Assembly (NCBI GenBank): GCA_032622095.1
Contig: CP136068.1
Coordinates: 134,671,989-134,735,988 of the forward strand
Direction: 5' to 3'
Source of the DNA: Siphonodentalium dalli
Taxonomy: Eukaryota; Mollusca; Scaphopoda; Gadilida; Siphonodentaliidae
DNA length: 64,000 bases
Shown here: positions 23,561-36,110 of the stretch, one piece after another
Numbering within the stretch: position 1 is the stretch's first letter
Layout: every line of letters starts with the position of its first letter
Notes under the pieces: generated by a model
The model's input: the letters and a program-made list of their open reading frames with translations, nothing else
What the model was told of the DNA's origin: nothing
Databases searched by the model: none
Made by a program: the position numbers and the translations under genes

Positions 23561-23999
23561 AAGTTGGGAGTGCACGAGACCCTGTTGCCACACCAACATC
23601 GTTGTTCATAGATTCAGCCGCGTAGAGTCGAGTCTACGAGAAAGCAAGAAACACGACGCACAATTTCAGAAAGTGTTGACACCGTATCAAAAATGTGTGT
23701 CACTCTGCGATTCCTGTCTTCGGGTTGCGAACCGAGTTTCAGCAATATGCAAATCATCCCAGATGTTTACGCGACCATATGCCAAGTACTCAACTGTGAT
23801 CACCCTCACGAGCCGTAACGATTACCTTACCGTATGTAACCTTATGGTATGTGTTGTAGCTGGCTTCTAAATATGCCTTATATTCACATCTGATTCATCT
23901 TCTATTTCTTCGAACTCTCCTGTATTTGTATTTTTAGTTTCACTGATCTATCAGGGTCTGTCAGACTCAACTCAGCCTTGAAATTTAGTTTAATTTCTT

Positions 24000-26900
24000 G
24001 GTCCTGTCAACGGTAATCCAGTTTGTATTTGAATGAATTCATATCTTCTGCATAGACCACTTTTCTGTTAGATGGTTCCGTGGCTCCACCACACTTAGAC
24101 TGACTGGGTATTTCCTCACATCCCTGTTCGCTCCTTCCAGAAATAGCTTGTAATTATGCCATCTGGTTCTGAGTTCGGTGCCTCTTTTTAGTACGTCATT
24201 TAATTCAAGATCACAGGTGTTTAATATATTGAAGCATTCTAGCATGTCTCCTCTTGGGCTTCTTTAGTCTTTCTTCGCATGGTAGGCCCTTCATTTCTGG
24301 TATTAATTTTGTGAATTTTTATTTAACTTTCTCCAGCATTTCAATGTCTTTCTTTAAATGTGGACTCCAAGCAGGTTGGCATTTTCTAGATGTGGTCACT
24401 CCAGGCTTTTGTGTTGTTTCAACATTGTTTTAGTGTCCATGTGTGTAAATGCTCTTCGTATGGCTCCAGTGACTGCATTTGCTTTTTGTATTTTCTCAGT
24501 CAATATTGGTCGAATTTCAGTATATTATCAGTTGTGATTCCTATATCTTTTTCTTCACTAACCCCACTCAGTTGTACATTTATTCCATCTTTGTTCTTCG
24601 TGTGGTAAATTGGTTCTTCTGTTTCGTGCCAATGTTCATTGTCACACATTTATGTCGAAGGAATTTCAAGAGCCACTAGTCTGACCATGTCTGGAGTTCA
24701 TCTATGTCATTCTGTAATGTATTCACATCTGACATATCCTTTATTTCTCTGAAAATGTTAGTGTCGTCAGCAAACATCATGACATCAGATTTAACGTTGC
24801 ATGGTGGGTCATTGATGTAGTTGACAAATAATATGGGTCCGAGCACACCTCCTTGGAGTATTCAACTTAATATTTCACGCTTCACCATTTATCACCACAG
24901 TTGTCTTCGCTGTAGAAAGTTCTCTATCCATGCCAGTATGTTCCCATTTATGTCGTAACTTCTCGCCTTATGTAATAGTCTTTGATGTGGGACAGTATCA
25001 AATGCTTTCTGGAATCTATATAAATTACGTGTGTCGCATGTCCTTCGTTTATGGTCTAAGTCCACTTCTCCAATGAATGCAGCAGCTGTAATGTTGTAGA
25101 TCGTCCCGTGCTGGACCCATATTGCTTCTTACTAAGGAGTTTGTTGTTCTTCGTGTGATCCATTATCTTGTCTCTAATTCTTGCCTCCAGAGATTGGCCT
25201 ACTATACTGGTTAGGCTGACTGGGCGGTAATCATTTGGTTTTGATGTTTCCCCTTTTTTTATACAGCAGATATGTTAGCTGTTTTCCATTCATTTGGTAA
25301 TGTTCCTATTCGTAAGCTGGTATTGCAGATTTGTGACATTGGTATGTTTAGCTCCTTCGCTAGTTCTTTTAGGATTTTAGGATGTATATTGTCCGGACCC
25401 TCGGACTTGCATGGTTTGAGTTTTGATGTTCTTTTAGAATTTTAGGATGTATATTGTCAGGACTTGCATGGTTTGAGTTTGGTATCCTTATCTCTACTTC
25501 GTCTGCAGCCATTTCAAGGTCTTCCATCTCATGCTCTATTGTCTTCATGTCTATATCTGGGATTTCTCCTTTTTGTTCACAATCTGCCAACAAATCTGCT
25601 TTCTCCTTGTCGCTTGTTGTTACACTTCCATCTGGTTTCTCCAGGTTTGCTATCACTGCCTCCGTCTTCGTACGTCTCGATACATAGCCCCATAATTGTT
25701 TGGATTTATTTTTAGCTTGGTCAGCGATATCTCGTTCGTGGTTCTTCTGCTCCATTGTCACATTTCTCACTTGGTTTCTATATCTTGTATATGTGTTAAC
25801 ATTTGTTGTGTCCTATTTTCCACATATCGGGTCCAAGCTCTATGCTTCTTCCTCACAACCTCTCTTGTTTTTGCATCTAGTGGCATTATATTTTTATATT
25901 TTTTTGCTAGATGTATTTCTTTCTGGTATGTGTTTGTCTGTAACTTCTTCGAGTACTAGGCAAAATCTCTTCCACTGGACGTTGATGTCATTTTTACAAT
26001 CCTCAAATAGTCCATTCCAATCTATTTTCCAAACTTCTCCCTCAGCATATTGTTTCTTCTTCATTCCCTGTTTTTCCGAGTTTTGATAGCCTTCTCTCTC
26101 CTCCTTCTGCAGTCACTTCAATGTCTTTCATCTCATGCTCTAGTGTCTTCATGTCTATATCTGGGATATCTCCTTTTGTTTCTCGTGTGAATACTTCGGA
26201 GAATAAATCTGCCAACACTTCTGCTTTCTTCCATCTGGTTTTTCTAGGCTTGCTATCCGCGTCTCCGTCTTCGTACGTCTCGATACATAGTCCCATAATT
26301 GTTTGGGGTTATGTTTAGCTTGGTCGGCGATATCTTGTTAGTGGTTCATCTGCGTTTTGTATATGTGTTATAATTGTGTTGTGTCCTGTTTTCCATATAG
26401 CGTGTCCAAGCTCTATGTTTCTTCCTCTCATCACCTCACTTGTTTTTGCATCTAGCGGCATTCTATTTTGTGTTTGCTGGATGTATTTCTTTCTGGTATG
26501 TGTGTTTGCTGGGTGTATTTCTTTCTGGTATGTGTGTTTGTCTGCTCATATGTTTATGGGTATCACAAAACTATTTTGTGTTTGCTAGATGTATTTCTTT
26601 CTGGTATGTGTGTTTGCTGGATGTATTTCTTTCTGGTATGTGTGTTTGCTGGGTGTATTTCTTTCTGGTATGTGTGTTTGTCTGCTCATATGTTTATGGG
26701 TATCACAAAACTATTTTGTGTTTGCTAGATGTATTTCTTTCTGGTATGTGTGTTTGCTAGATGTATTTCCAATATCCAGATTTTGAACCATACTTGCTTC
26801 GTTTGTTAGGACTAGATCCAGTACGTTTGCTTTCTGGCCATGTCTATATCGTGTTGCATCCTTAACGTGTTGTGTGTTGGTAGCATTTGTCAACTGTCTT

Positions 26901-27190
26901 GAGGAATATTTCACCTTTCTTCTCTGATGGTGTCTGTTTTTCTCAGTTTATAGTTGGGTGGTTCAGGTCTCTCGTTTTCAGTATATGTGTGTTCTTATCA
27001 TTGCATACCTTCTTCCGTACCCTTTTTAGTATTTGCTCCTTTTCATCAGTGCTGCTGTTTTGGGCTTCTGTATACTGTGCCAATGACAATTTTATCTCTA
27101 TTTTGTAGTGTCTTGCTGTATTGCTCTATGTTCGATAACTCCTCTGCTTTAATTATGTCGTTTATATATAACCACTTCTCTCCCCTCCTT
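24000..27190 (-). pseudogene. decayed CR1/L2-like non-LTR retrotransposon (endonuclease plus RT)
   Basis: Minus-strand fragments appear in the right order. Endonuclease remnants are at about 27000-27120 (VYRSPK) and 26711-26914 (LDLVLTNEASMVQNL). An RT N-terminal region with DNIHPKILKE follows at 25369-25770. Then come GVLGPILFVNYIND and the catalytic FADD at 24763-24774. C-terminal pieces end near 24039. Frameshifts and in-frame stops break it repeatedly, for example right after LQTWSD. The RT N-terminal segment is present twice, about 600 bp apart (near 25500-25890 and 26100-26480). It is inactive. Confidence 0.85.
26465..26770. repeat. ~30-bp minisatellite inside the decayed retrotransposon
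   Basis: TTGCTGGATGTATTTCTTTC followed by TGGTATGTG recurs eight or so times. A larger unit including GTCTGCTCATATGTTTATGG occurs twice. It appears to have expanded locally from retrotransposon sequence between the EN and RT remnants. Confidence 0.8.
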
Positions 27191-27194
27191 TGAA

Positions 27195-27855
27195 GTAAGT
27201 GCATGGTGATAAATTTAGAAAACGTTGTTAACGTTCCATTGACATAGATAGTTTATGAAACTAATCTACATTCACATTGGAATTTGCTGTATTTAAGTAG
27301 GAAAATATTGACAATTGCATGTGACACTCCACGGTGTCGGAGTAAACCCCGATGCGGGCAACATTTATGCCCGCGTCGGAGTTTACTCTAACCCGCACTA
27401 CGTTTTACTTTATTGATGTGCGGTATGGTTGGAAAGATGTCTCTATTCCAGATACTGGATAGGGATTTTTTATTTTTATTATCAAAACACGTCACGGGTA
27501 GAGTGTCCCATATAGACTGATCCATGGTTATAAAAGAATTCTCGAGAATTGTCTGCAGTGACAGTTTTGCTGAATGAAACTAATATTTACCCCCAAATTC
27601 CGATTGCGCTCGACTAAGATTGTGTTTTTCTCGAGAACTGATATCTGAATTTTCTCGGAACTCCTGCCACAGCATAAATTGGCATTGCTTATCATATACA
27701 TATCCATTGGTTGGTTGGTATAACTTCTAAATTGATTACTTTTAACTAATTAGACTAGCCCTGGGGTGGAAAACTCTAACTGTTACAGCCCGATGTGCGG
27801 TTTACTGACGCCCGCAGTGGGGATTATAGGATGACCAGCGTGAGCTAGTCTATTA
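27195..27855. other. no gene; hairpin at 27340-27393
   Basis: GGAGTAAACCCCGATGCGGG and GCCCGCGTCGGAGTTTACTC form a strong imperfect stem with a loop near ATTTAT. A related phrase lies at about 27790-27825. No exon is seen. Confidence 0.5.
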
Positions 27856-28147
27856 TCTATTTTGGAACTTCTGATTGTCTGTCTGTCTGTCTGTCTGTAT
27901 GTGTCATATAGACTCGAAAACTGCACGACAGATTTCACTCAAATTTGGTATGTAGGCCTACTTTGAACCCGGGAACAATATGGCGTGTCCAAATTCACGT
28001 GCGAATGTGTCCTTGACCTTCACCTTCACCTCACTCATATACGCTCACATAGGCATGTTTCTGGACCGATGCTGTATATTCTGCCCAGACGGAGTCAATC
28101 ACAAAAAAATCCCTAAATAGCCGGGACGAAGTCGAGAACATCAGCTA
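27856..28147 (+). mobile_element. mini-Helitron-like element (292 bp)
   Basis: It begins with TC after A (TCTATTTTGGAACTTCTG), carries a (TGTC)n tract, and ends AACATCAGCTAG followed by T. GC-rich CCGGGACGAAGTCG precedes the end as a weak hairpin. The layout matches the Helitron-like elements of the 4-21 kb array but the internal sequence differs. It is non-autonomous. Confidence 0.6.
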
Positions 28148-28429
28148 GTAAGTAATAATCTCGGTTTCGTAATATAATTACATAGTTTGTTTTAAAGGGA
28201 ATGTGTACTCAAATGTTGTTGTTGGTTTCTATAGTCTCTGCTCTGTATAACAAGAAAATCAGATTTATGTTATTTTAAAGTCTGTTGAGCACGAAGTAAT
28301 GTTACGTCTGACAGACTAGCCGGAATGCGAAAATATAACTATCGTTCTCGAGTATTTTTTGTAGAGTTTTCAAGCAAATGTATCAAATCAATGTTATGTT
28401 ATATGCATACTAGTTACAGATATTCATTA

Positions 28430-28588
28430 AGTTATTGTATAGTCACTAGTCAGTGAGTGGCTGGAGTTCATGCCCGTATCAACATATTGTTTTACACCAG
28501 CATGTGTGCCACGTGTTGTCCAGTCCACGTTCCGTCAATTAATTTGATTACGTCTTCTACACCGAAATTCGTAATTTAATTTATAATC
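28430..28588 (+). repeat. dispersed repeat, inverted partner at 51218-51380
   Basis: AAGTTATTGTATAGTCACTA followed by GTCAGTGAGTGG and later AATTTGATTACGTCTT match the reverse complement of 51218-51380 with moderate divergence. Family unknown. Confidence 0.6.
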
Positions 28589-28683
28589 CGAGAGCCTATT
28601 GGGTTCTATTTGCACAATCGCATAAGTTATTAATAAGCAAAATAACACCAACCTGAAATAGTTGCCGAAATTTTGACAATGTT

Positions 28684-29160
28684 AGGGGCCAAAAATCGAG
28701 TTTTCCAGTTGTCGTAGTCTTAATTTGTTTACTTATTCGCACATTCGCCAACGGGTCGTTGTTCAACGAATAAAGACAAGCGCGGTGTGGCCCCGATCGT
28801 GTACAACGTATAAAGACAACCGTGAGTGGTAGTCTTTATTCGGTCAAAAACTACGGAAACTTCGATTTTTGGCCCCTGGAATTTTGTTGTCTCATTTTGC
28901 TTGTATGGTCGGGGGCCACCATGCGGTATTCTTTATCCGGTCAAAATCGGGTCAAAACTAGGAAAACTGGAAAATTCGATTTTCGGCCCCTAATTTGGGG
29001 CAAATTTTGATACATTTTTGGCAACTTTTTTATGTCATTTTGATTGTACGGTCGGGTGCCACCCTGGGTAATCTTTATCCGGTCAAATCAGGCCAAAACT
29101 AGAAAAAAATATTTTTCGCCCCTAATTTGGTCGATATTTTTTGCAATGTTTTTGTATCAT
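28684..29160. repeat. ~165-bp tandem repeat with an inverted edge
   Basis: TTTATCCGGTCAAAATCGGG, GATTTTCGGCCCCTAATTTG and GTACGGTCGGGTGCCACC-type phrases recur two to three times. At the left edge AGGGGCCAAAAATCGAGTTT is the inverse of the same phrase, giving a foldback edge. No gene. Confidence 0.6.
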
Positions 29161-30723
29161 TTGAAAATACGCCGCTAATATAATCTCTAAACGTCGCGTT
29201 TAGACGCAGGTTCAGATCTAAAGGAAATCGCTCAATACGGGGCCGCCTAGAGGATTATTGTGAGTGGAAAGTTAGATTAAAGCCCAACGGGGTGCGTACA
29301 TGGATTTATGCGAACTTGTGAGTTTGGTGAGATTCAAGGTTTGGTGCAGTTGGAAATTCCAAAGATGAACATTCACACCTCCAAAATCAGGCCATCTAGA
29401 CCCGTCCCTGTGTACATATGTCCACGGCGCACTCAGATTTAGATTACTGAACTAATTGTCCATTAAGTTTGAATCCATTGAAACGTGCCATCCCATTTCT
29501 TCTATATATGTGAACATACATGTACATGAACACACACATTTAATTCCCTCGAATGCGCAACAAATGTACCATGCACAAGCAGAGCACGTGTACCATCATC
29601 AGTTAGTATTTATAATAATAGCGTATACACAAGGTGCGCGACCACCGATGGACAGCTGATTAGAGACAATCAAACTGACACGCTGACCCATATACACAGG
29701 CGAAAAGCGGACTGGTCTATCAGTGCTAACACAACAATATTGCTCTAGTTAATTGTTGAAAGGCAATCATCCGTGACCGCATGACACCAGATAAAGATCT
29801 AACTTAAATGCAGAGCGAATTAGAATCTATACGACAACAAGTTGTTTGTATTGAATAATTTAATCTAGAATATGAAAACCGAATAGCTACATATCCGGAT
29901 AGATGTAATTCTTACCCGGTGAAGTATAAACACTCTATTGTTATCGCTAACCGGCTAAAGCGAATATGATCTTATCCGGCTAATGTATAAACAACCCCCT
30001 GACTGTGAAATCGAACCACGAAATTGGGGACGTTTTTGACCAAATTCACAGCATGGCGTTAGCCGTTTGAGCGAGAGCTTGATACTCTTGGAACAAATAT
30101 GTATAAATTCTACACAATATGTGTTAAATTTAATCTTAAACAAAATTGTGCAGAAATGACACTTAATATATATGTGTCGGTAGAATTTCTCAACATTGAA
30201 TATAAGTGATGTGAGTATATTATAGTTAGTACATAATGTATGTTCTGTTTGAGACACAAACCTCGCATTGACAAATATCTAGTATTTAATAATTTTCTAA
30301 GAAGCAAATTTTGGGGTGTGTTTTCAATGTTTTATTGGTTAAAAACGCCCGTAAATCACGATTTTTCCAATATTTTGAAGAAATAATAAATTTTCGGCAG
30401 ATTATTTTTCAACGTGGTATAAAACATCAGAACCAAACAAACTTTTAGTTAAATAGGAACACATTAGTATACATAAAATTAGTATACATGTTTAATTCAT
30501 TCGCCCAGCTTGGAATTAATCAACAATTAAGTAATCACGGTAAATCATTTCCTTAGTTTACGTACTACGGAAAAATAGTATTTGTCGAAATTATCAAATA
30601 CTCACAAAAGTGTCACAGCGCACAAAAGGTTGCTTCTTGGAGCAAAATGTGGCCAGTAAGGCTGCCCAAACGTACTGTGAAAAATGGCACTTTTATTTTG
30701 TCCAGTCTGTCGGGCTAAAATCA
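29161..30723. other. no recognisable feature
   Basis: AT-rich sequence with no exon, RNA gene or clear repeat that I can support. Confidence 0.45.
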
Positions 30724-33201
30724 CTAATAGTATGGTCGTGGTACGCAAAAAAGGGGGTTGACCCAGAAGAAATTGGTAAATAAGCGATTTTGGTGTCATT
30801 CAACGCGGGAGAATCTCTGGTACAATATATCCAAAATCTGCTAAAATCCGCTTTGGGGAAAATCCAGGATCCAAGATGGCGTCCAACATGGCCACAGTTA
30901 GTCAAAATAGACTCTGACTGAGATTAATTCGATTATAGTGACAACAAATGTTGTCATATGTATACAAATGTATACATTTTTGCGAAGGTAAAATATTATG
31001 TCATCTGTGTATGGCAAAAATGGAACCCCTCGTCTCAGGTGGCCGCGAAAATGGCGGCCTAAACTCGAAAATTTGAAAGATCTGTTCCTGTTATTTGATA
31101 ATGGTTCAGACTGGCGACTTTGCTTAGTCTTATTCATGTTAATTCGGCATTGGAGCAATGAAATATACCAAAAATGGGGTCACATTTTATAGAACGCGGT
31201 ATAAAATTTCACAAACTTCGCCATTGGGATTCCAGTCATATATCAACAAGAAATGGACAGAACTGTACAATATAAGTTTGGCATACCATTATCTATGAAT
31301 AATCTAATTCAATGAAACCCAAATTGGCGCTTTGTTTCAAAATGGCTGCCAAAATGACGGTCAAAATATGGAAAATTCCGGATATTACACAATGCCATTC
31401 AATCGATTATAAGTAGTGTTTCGTGAATAACATTGACTAAATAAATATAAATTTATACCTCTGTATGATGCCATTATGCTAGCTCTATGGAAAAACTTAA
31501 GAATTCGTACCCAAAATGGCTGCCAAAATGGCCACCCGATGTGAAAAATACTATTTTATATCACTTCTTTTTATCACTTATATATGCACGTAAAATTCTT
31601 TTTTCGAAAAGGAATCAAAGAGCAAATATCATATTTATGACATCTATCGTTGTCGGGGGCCATATTGGATACCATCTCGAATCTTAAAGTTTTCCCAAAG
31701 CTGATTTTATCCGATATCCGATAGGGTATTCTGAAGTCAAAATCGCTCTCTGCTTACTTTTTCTGGATCAACCTCTTTTGCGACTATCGCGACCGTGTAC
31801 CGTAAGTGTACGAAATGATGGCCGACCCCGAATAGTTAATATTTGCCAACACGCGTGAAGCCACCAAAAGATTGAAAATAAACCAAGGCTCCATTATTAT
31901 AAATATTAGTGTTGATGTATATAAGGCACATATATTAGCCAACTATCAACTGCATCCACCAGTCACAACTTCCATTATATGACAAGCTGGGCAGAGTGTA
32001 CCATTTTCGTTTTGGAAGCAATACTAGATAAAATGTATTATATCTTTTGGTCCATTTGAGAATGTTAACAAATAAAAGAAACGCTCAATTATTTTGTAGA
32101 CAAGATCTGCTCATCCCTAAATATAAAATGTGACCAGAACCCCAACGCCGATTTTGGTTAAATTTCATACCGCATTCGTTAGAACTAATAAGTGAAGGAC
32201 CGGAGTAAACTATGACCTAAACGATTACATATGTCATTGCTGGAAATATCAGTTGACACTACCATTGAAATAGTATACCCATTGTACCCCAGTTCAGAGA
32301 TCAATAAGTGATAACAAGAAGTGATATAAAATAGTATTTTTCACATCGGGTGGCCATTTTGGCAGCCATTTTGGGTACGGATTTTTACGGATTTTTACCA
32401 TATTGCTAGCATAATGGCATCATACAGAGGTATACATTTATATTTATTTAGTCAATTTTATTCATCAACCACTACTTATAATCGATTGAATAACACTCTG
32501 GGCAATATCCGCCATTTTCCATATTTTGCCGACATTTTGGCAGCCATTTTTGAGACAAAGTGCCAATTTGGGTTTCATTGAATTTGAGTATTCATAGATA
32601 ATGGTATGCCAAACTTATTTTGTACAGTTCTGTCCATTTCTTGTTGATATATGACTGGAATCCCTATGGCAATTTTTGTGAAATTTTATACCACGTTGTG
32701 TAAAATCGAATTTGTTATGGTGTGGATGAGTCTGGGAACCCATTCGTGGTATCTTTCATTGCTCCAGTGCCGAATTAACATGAATAAGACTAAGTAAAGT
32801 CGCTAGTCTGAACCATTATCAAACAGCAGGAACTGATCTTTAAGATATTAGGCAAAAACTTCAAATTTTCGGGTTTAGATCGCCATTTTGGCGGCCATCT
32901 GGGACGAGGGGTTCCATTTTTGCCATAAACAGATGGCATAATATTTTACCTTCGCAAAAATGAATACATATGTATACATATGATAACATTTGTTGTCACT
33001 ATAATCGAATTAATCTCAGTCAGAGTCTCCTTTGACTAACGGCGGCCATATTGGACGCCATCTTAGATCCTGGATTTTCCCAAAGCGGATTTTAGCTGAT
33101 TTTGGATATGTTATACACGAGATTCTCCCGCGTCGAATGACACCAAAACCGATTCTTTACCAATTTCTTCTGGGTCTAGCCCTCCGACGACCATACTATA
33201 A
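30724..33201. repeat. giant imperfect inverted repeat (~0.87-kb arms, ~0.7-kb loop)
   Basis: The left arm (30724-31585) and right arm (32303-33201) are reverse complements along their length. Examples are ACCCAAAATGGCTGCCAAAA on the left with TTTTGGCAGCCATTTTGGGT on the right, and AGTATGGTCGT at the outer edges with its complement. The loop carries a further degraded copy of the outer sequence near 31655-31720. ATGGCGGCC-rich blocks recur. Arms look old (many differences). No transposase; no clear target duplication found. Confidence 0.75.
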
Positions 33202-35062
33202 TGGAAGAGACTAAAACTGCATACATGTGCAGTCGTATCAACTTAAATGTACATACATGGCGGCTCTCTATATGTCTGCATATAGTCGGATTCCTTATGT
33301 CATTTTGCATTTTTGGTTTTCAGGATTGACTTGTTTCCATTCTTGAATTTTGGCTGGTCGGCCAAAATCGGGGTCAACATAATTTAGAGAGCGTTTCGTA
33401 TTTACAGACATCGATAGATGGATCCATCTGGTGTATGGTGATCGGTGCGATTTGAAACTTCTCCAAACCACTAGATATGACCATTACATGTATTTTTGAA
33501 AATTTTGATGTGATCGGTTCATTCATGTTGGCTACAGTTGTGATCAAAATTTAACACTGAGCCCTATGGAGATTCTAGTACTTGGGATAAATGGCGCCAT
33601 ATGATGATATGCGCGTACTGATATTCCTAAAAATACTAAGTATGAAACACAGACGTAGTTTTAATAAAAAATGGATTTGATCAGATGATTCTTGCTGGCT
33701 ACAGTTGCGATCAAAATTTAACACTTAACCCTATGGAGAACTTCGTGTTATGCTCAAACGTTGATTGTAATATCACTTATTGGCAATCGTGCGCAACTAT
33801 ATATGAAGTTTAACACTCATATTTGACCCACTGTAACTATCCGTGATTTAATAGTTGCAACATATGATATAGTTATGCCTCAAGATACAATAATTGGCAA
33901 AAGTCAGTGTCGAATGGTTTTGTGATTTCGATAATATGCAGCCTGTTGAATCAAATGAAAATATTCACAACAAGACTGGTCACGATGTATTACATATTAT
34001 ATCATTGTTTTATTTGATACTTGTCTGTCTTGTTTTTCACTGACTAGTTTTAAAACCACATCGTGGATCATAACGGGGTGTAGTGCCATAGATACACAGG
34101 TATATATGGTAGTTGTTCATTGTCAATAACTCAATCGTTGTCATCGGAGTCTATCCCACATGCACTGAGAGAATCTGTGTTTTCGCAGGATTTGTGCTAC
34201 TGACAAACGGACATTTCTGTGCAGCTGAGATCTTCACTATAGCGGTATAGGCTTTGCTTTCACGCTTCCCACGCCAGTTACATTTGACCAACTTCAGTGC
34301 AGCGACTGAAACCCAACATTCACCATCAATAATCTGACCACAAGTAAATACGAATTTCCACTAAAGTAGAGCTTAACGAGTAAAATAGGTATCAACCATA
34401 GTTGCATTTTCTTGCATTCCGAGTAGGTGCTTAGTAACCGTTACTAATGAGCTATCGGGACCGGTGGCAAAGTCTCCCGATCTTATAATGATCAGTGGCC
34501 TATGCAGAATATGGCTGCATATATAGTTTTAGATGCATGTGCCCAACTTTGAACAAAACCAGCACGATGTGATTAGACACTGACTAAATTAAGGCAATAC
34601 CAATGTATGATTAGTACACAATTGTGGTATTTGATTAGCAACCGTTGCTAACCTTAAATAAGACATCTGGTTCAATTTGACGACCAAGTATATCTCAATT
34701 TTCACATTGGGTATTAATTTTATCGGAAACGCAAACGTTGAATTACGATCATATAAGCTATAATTGCAATTTCCAGTAAATTCATGGCAATTTCCTAGAC
34801 TAAGTTTCTCGATCTTATAATAATCAATGGCCATGGGGCACAACCATGTACAGTTTCATATCTGTGTCACCATTTGAACATAACCAATATCATCCGACTA
34901 AAGACACTATATAATTTACGGGAAAATACCATGGCCCATAGAATTGATCGGATCAAAGCCAAGTATATTATTGGGGGAGAACGATCCATTAAGCCTAAGT
35001 CGATGGTTTGTTCACAACAGATGGAGTCATGATACATTATGAAGAATAATGGAAGGGTCCCC
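33202..35062. repeat. AT-rich stretch with two diverged local duplications
   Basis: GGCTACAGTTGTGATCAAAA plus TTTAACAC occurs near 33530 and again near 33695. A second, ~330-bp-offset pair is seen around CCGATCTTATAATGATCAGT (about 34477) and CTCGATCTTATAATAATCAA (about 34808). No gene is seen. Confidence 0.45.
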
Positions 35063-35066
35063 TTAA

Positions 35067-35545
35067 AGGTACTCAATCCGATAAAACTCCTCTCAATTAC
35101 TATTTCAATGGCTTCGGGGGTCAAAAATATTTGATTCGAGTCGAGGAAGTCACCCATCAAAGCTCAGATTTGTTAGATATCGATTTTAGAAATCTATTAT
35201 TTTTCATTATCGGGAATTCTTTCTGGCCCAGAAGACAGTCAAAATTTCGTTATTATTACCACTTGATTATAGAGTTATCCATCCTTGTCTGTTTGAATAG
35301 AGTTTTGGCGTAAAATCTCGAGCAGGTTACCAAATTGACGGCAGTTATTAGTACTCATCTCGAGCAATTAACAAATTTCAAAAATCAATATCTAATAACT
35401 CTGAGCTTTGTTTGATGGGTTCCTCGACTCGAATCAAATATTTTTTACCCCCAAAGCCAAAGTAATAGTAATATAGGACCCTCTGATCGGATTGTTGTTG
35501 TTGGAATCTGTTGAGATGGGGACCCTCTTTACGGATTGAGTACCT
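35067..35545. mobile_element. TTAA-flanked foldback MITE, copy 1 of 3 (479 bp)
   Basis: AGGTACTCAATCCGAT at the left and CGGATTGAGTACCT at the right are inverted. TTAA lies outside each end (35063-35066, 35546-35549). The inverted repeat continues inward: GATTCGAGTCGAGGAAG on the left faces TTCCTCGACTCGAATC on the right, so most of the element is a long imperfect hairpin. Copies at 58703-59171 and 63264-63724 share ends and TTAA. Because TTAA is itself palindromic, TA or TTA target duplication cannot be excluded. Confidence 0.8.
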
Positions 35546-35549
35546 TTAA

Positions 35550-36110
35550 CTATGTTCTTCGACACAGTATTGTCCCCGCACTATGTCACTTGCAGCTTAC
35601 TGTGTTGTTCTATATATAAGACCAATCACAGAATGCACCTATATCTTCTTATAAATAAATTATCTCTTAGAAAGTGTCCAGAGATGTCTTGCCTATTTAT
35701 ACTGACAATTTTATTATTATTCTTGTGGCAAAGGATTTGAGGGAGAGATAAATTTTGTTATGTTGACTAAGATGTTAAGTTAGTATGTGAAACATGTATC
35801 CCGGGGGAGGTATCGAGTGGGAGGAGAAAGTGTTTTTTTATCACCAGATGAACATAATTTAACCTCCCAATTTGGATAAACCCGACCAGGAATGATAGAG
35901 CAACCATCTATATAAGCCCAGCAATATTTAGCAATACATATGGACATGATAAAATTGTTTAACATTTTTAAACAATACCACCCTATCCACATCTATATGG
36001 CTAAACATATCATTGGCATGGATGAGTTGTCGTAGTTGTTACATTGATGCTGGTCGGGTTTCTCCAAATTTAATACTAAAACAGAATGATCCATAAGCTA
36101 CGGTGGCTGG
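35550..36110. other. no recognisable feature
   Basis: No exon, RNA gene or repeat that I can support. Confidence 0.45.

Noticed and set aside
23439-23870. 143-codon plus-strand frame
   Set aside because: Its first third overlaps a fragment of the hAT-like family, and no domain or splice signal supports it. It could be chance in a locally less AT-rich stretch.
26376-26786. Cys/Phe-rich repeated frames in three phases
   Set aside because: They come from the ~30-bp minisatellite and are readable in several phases.
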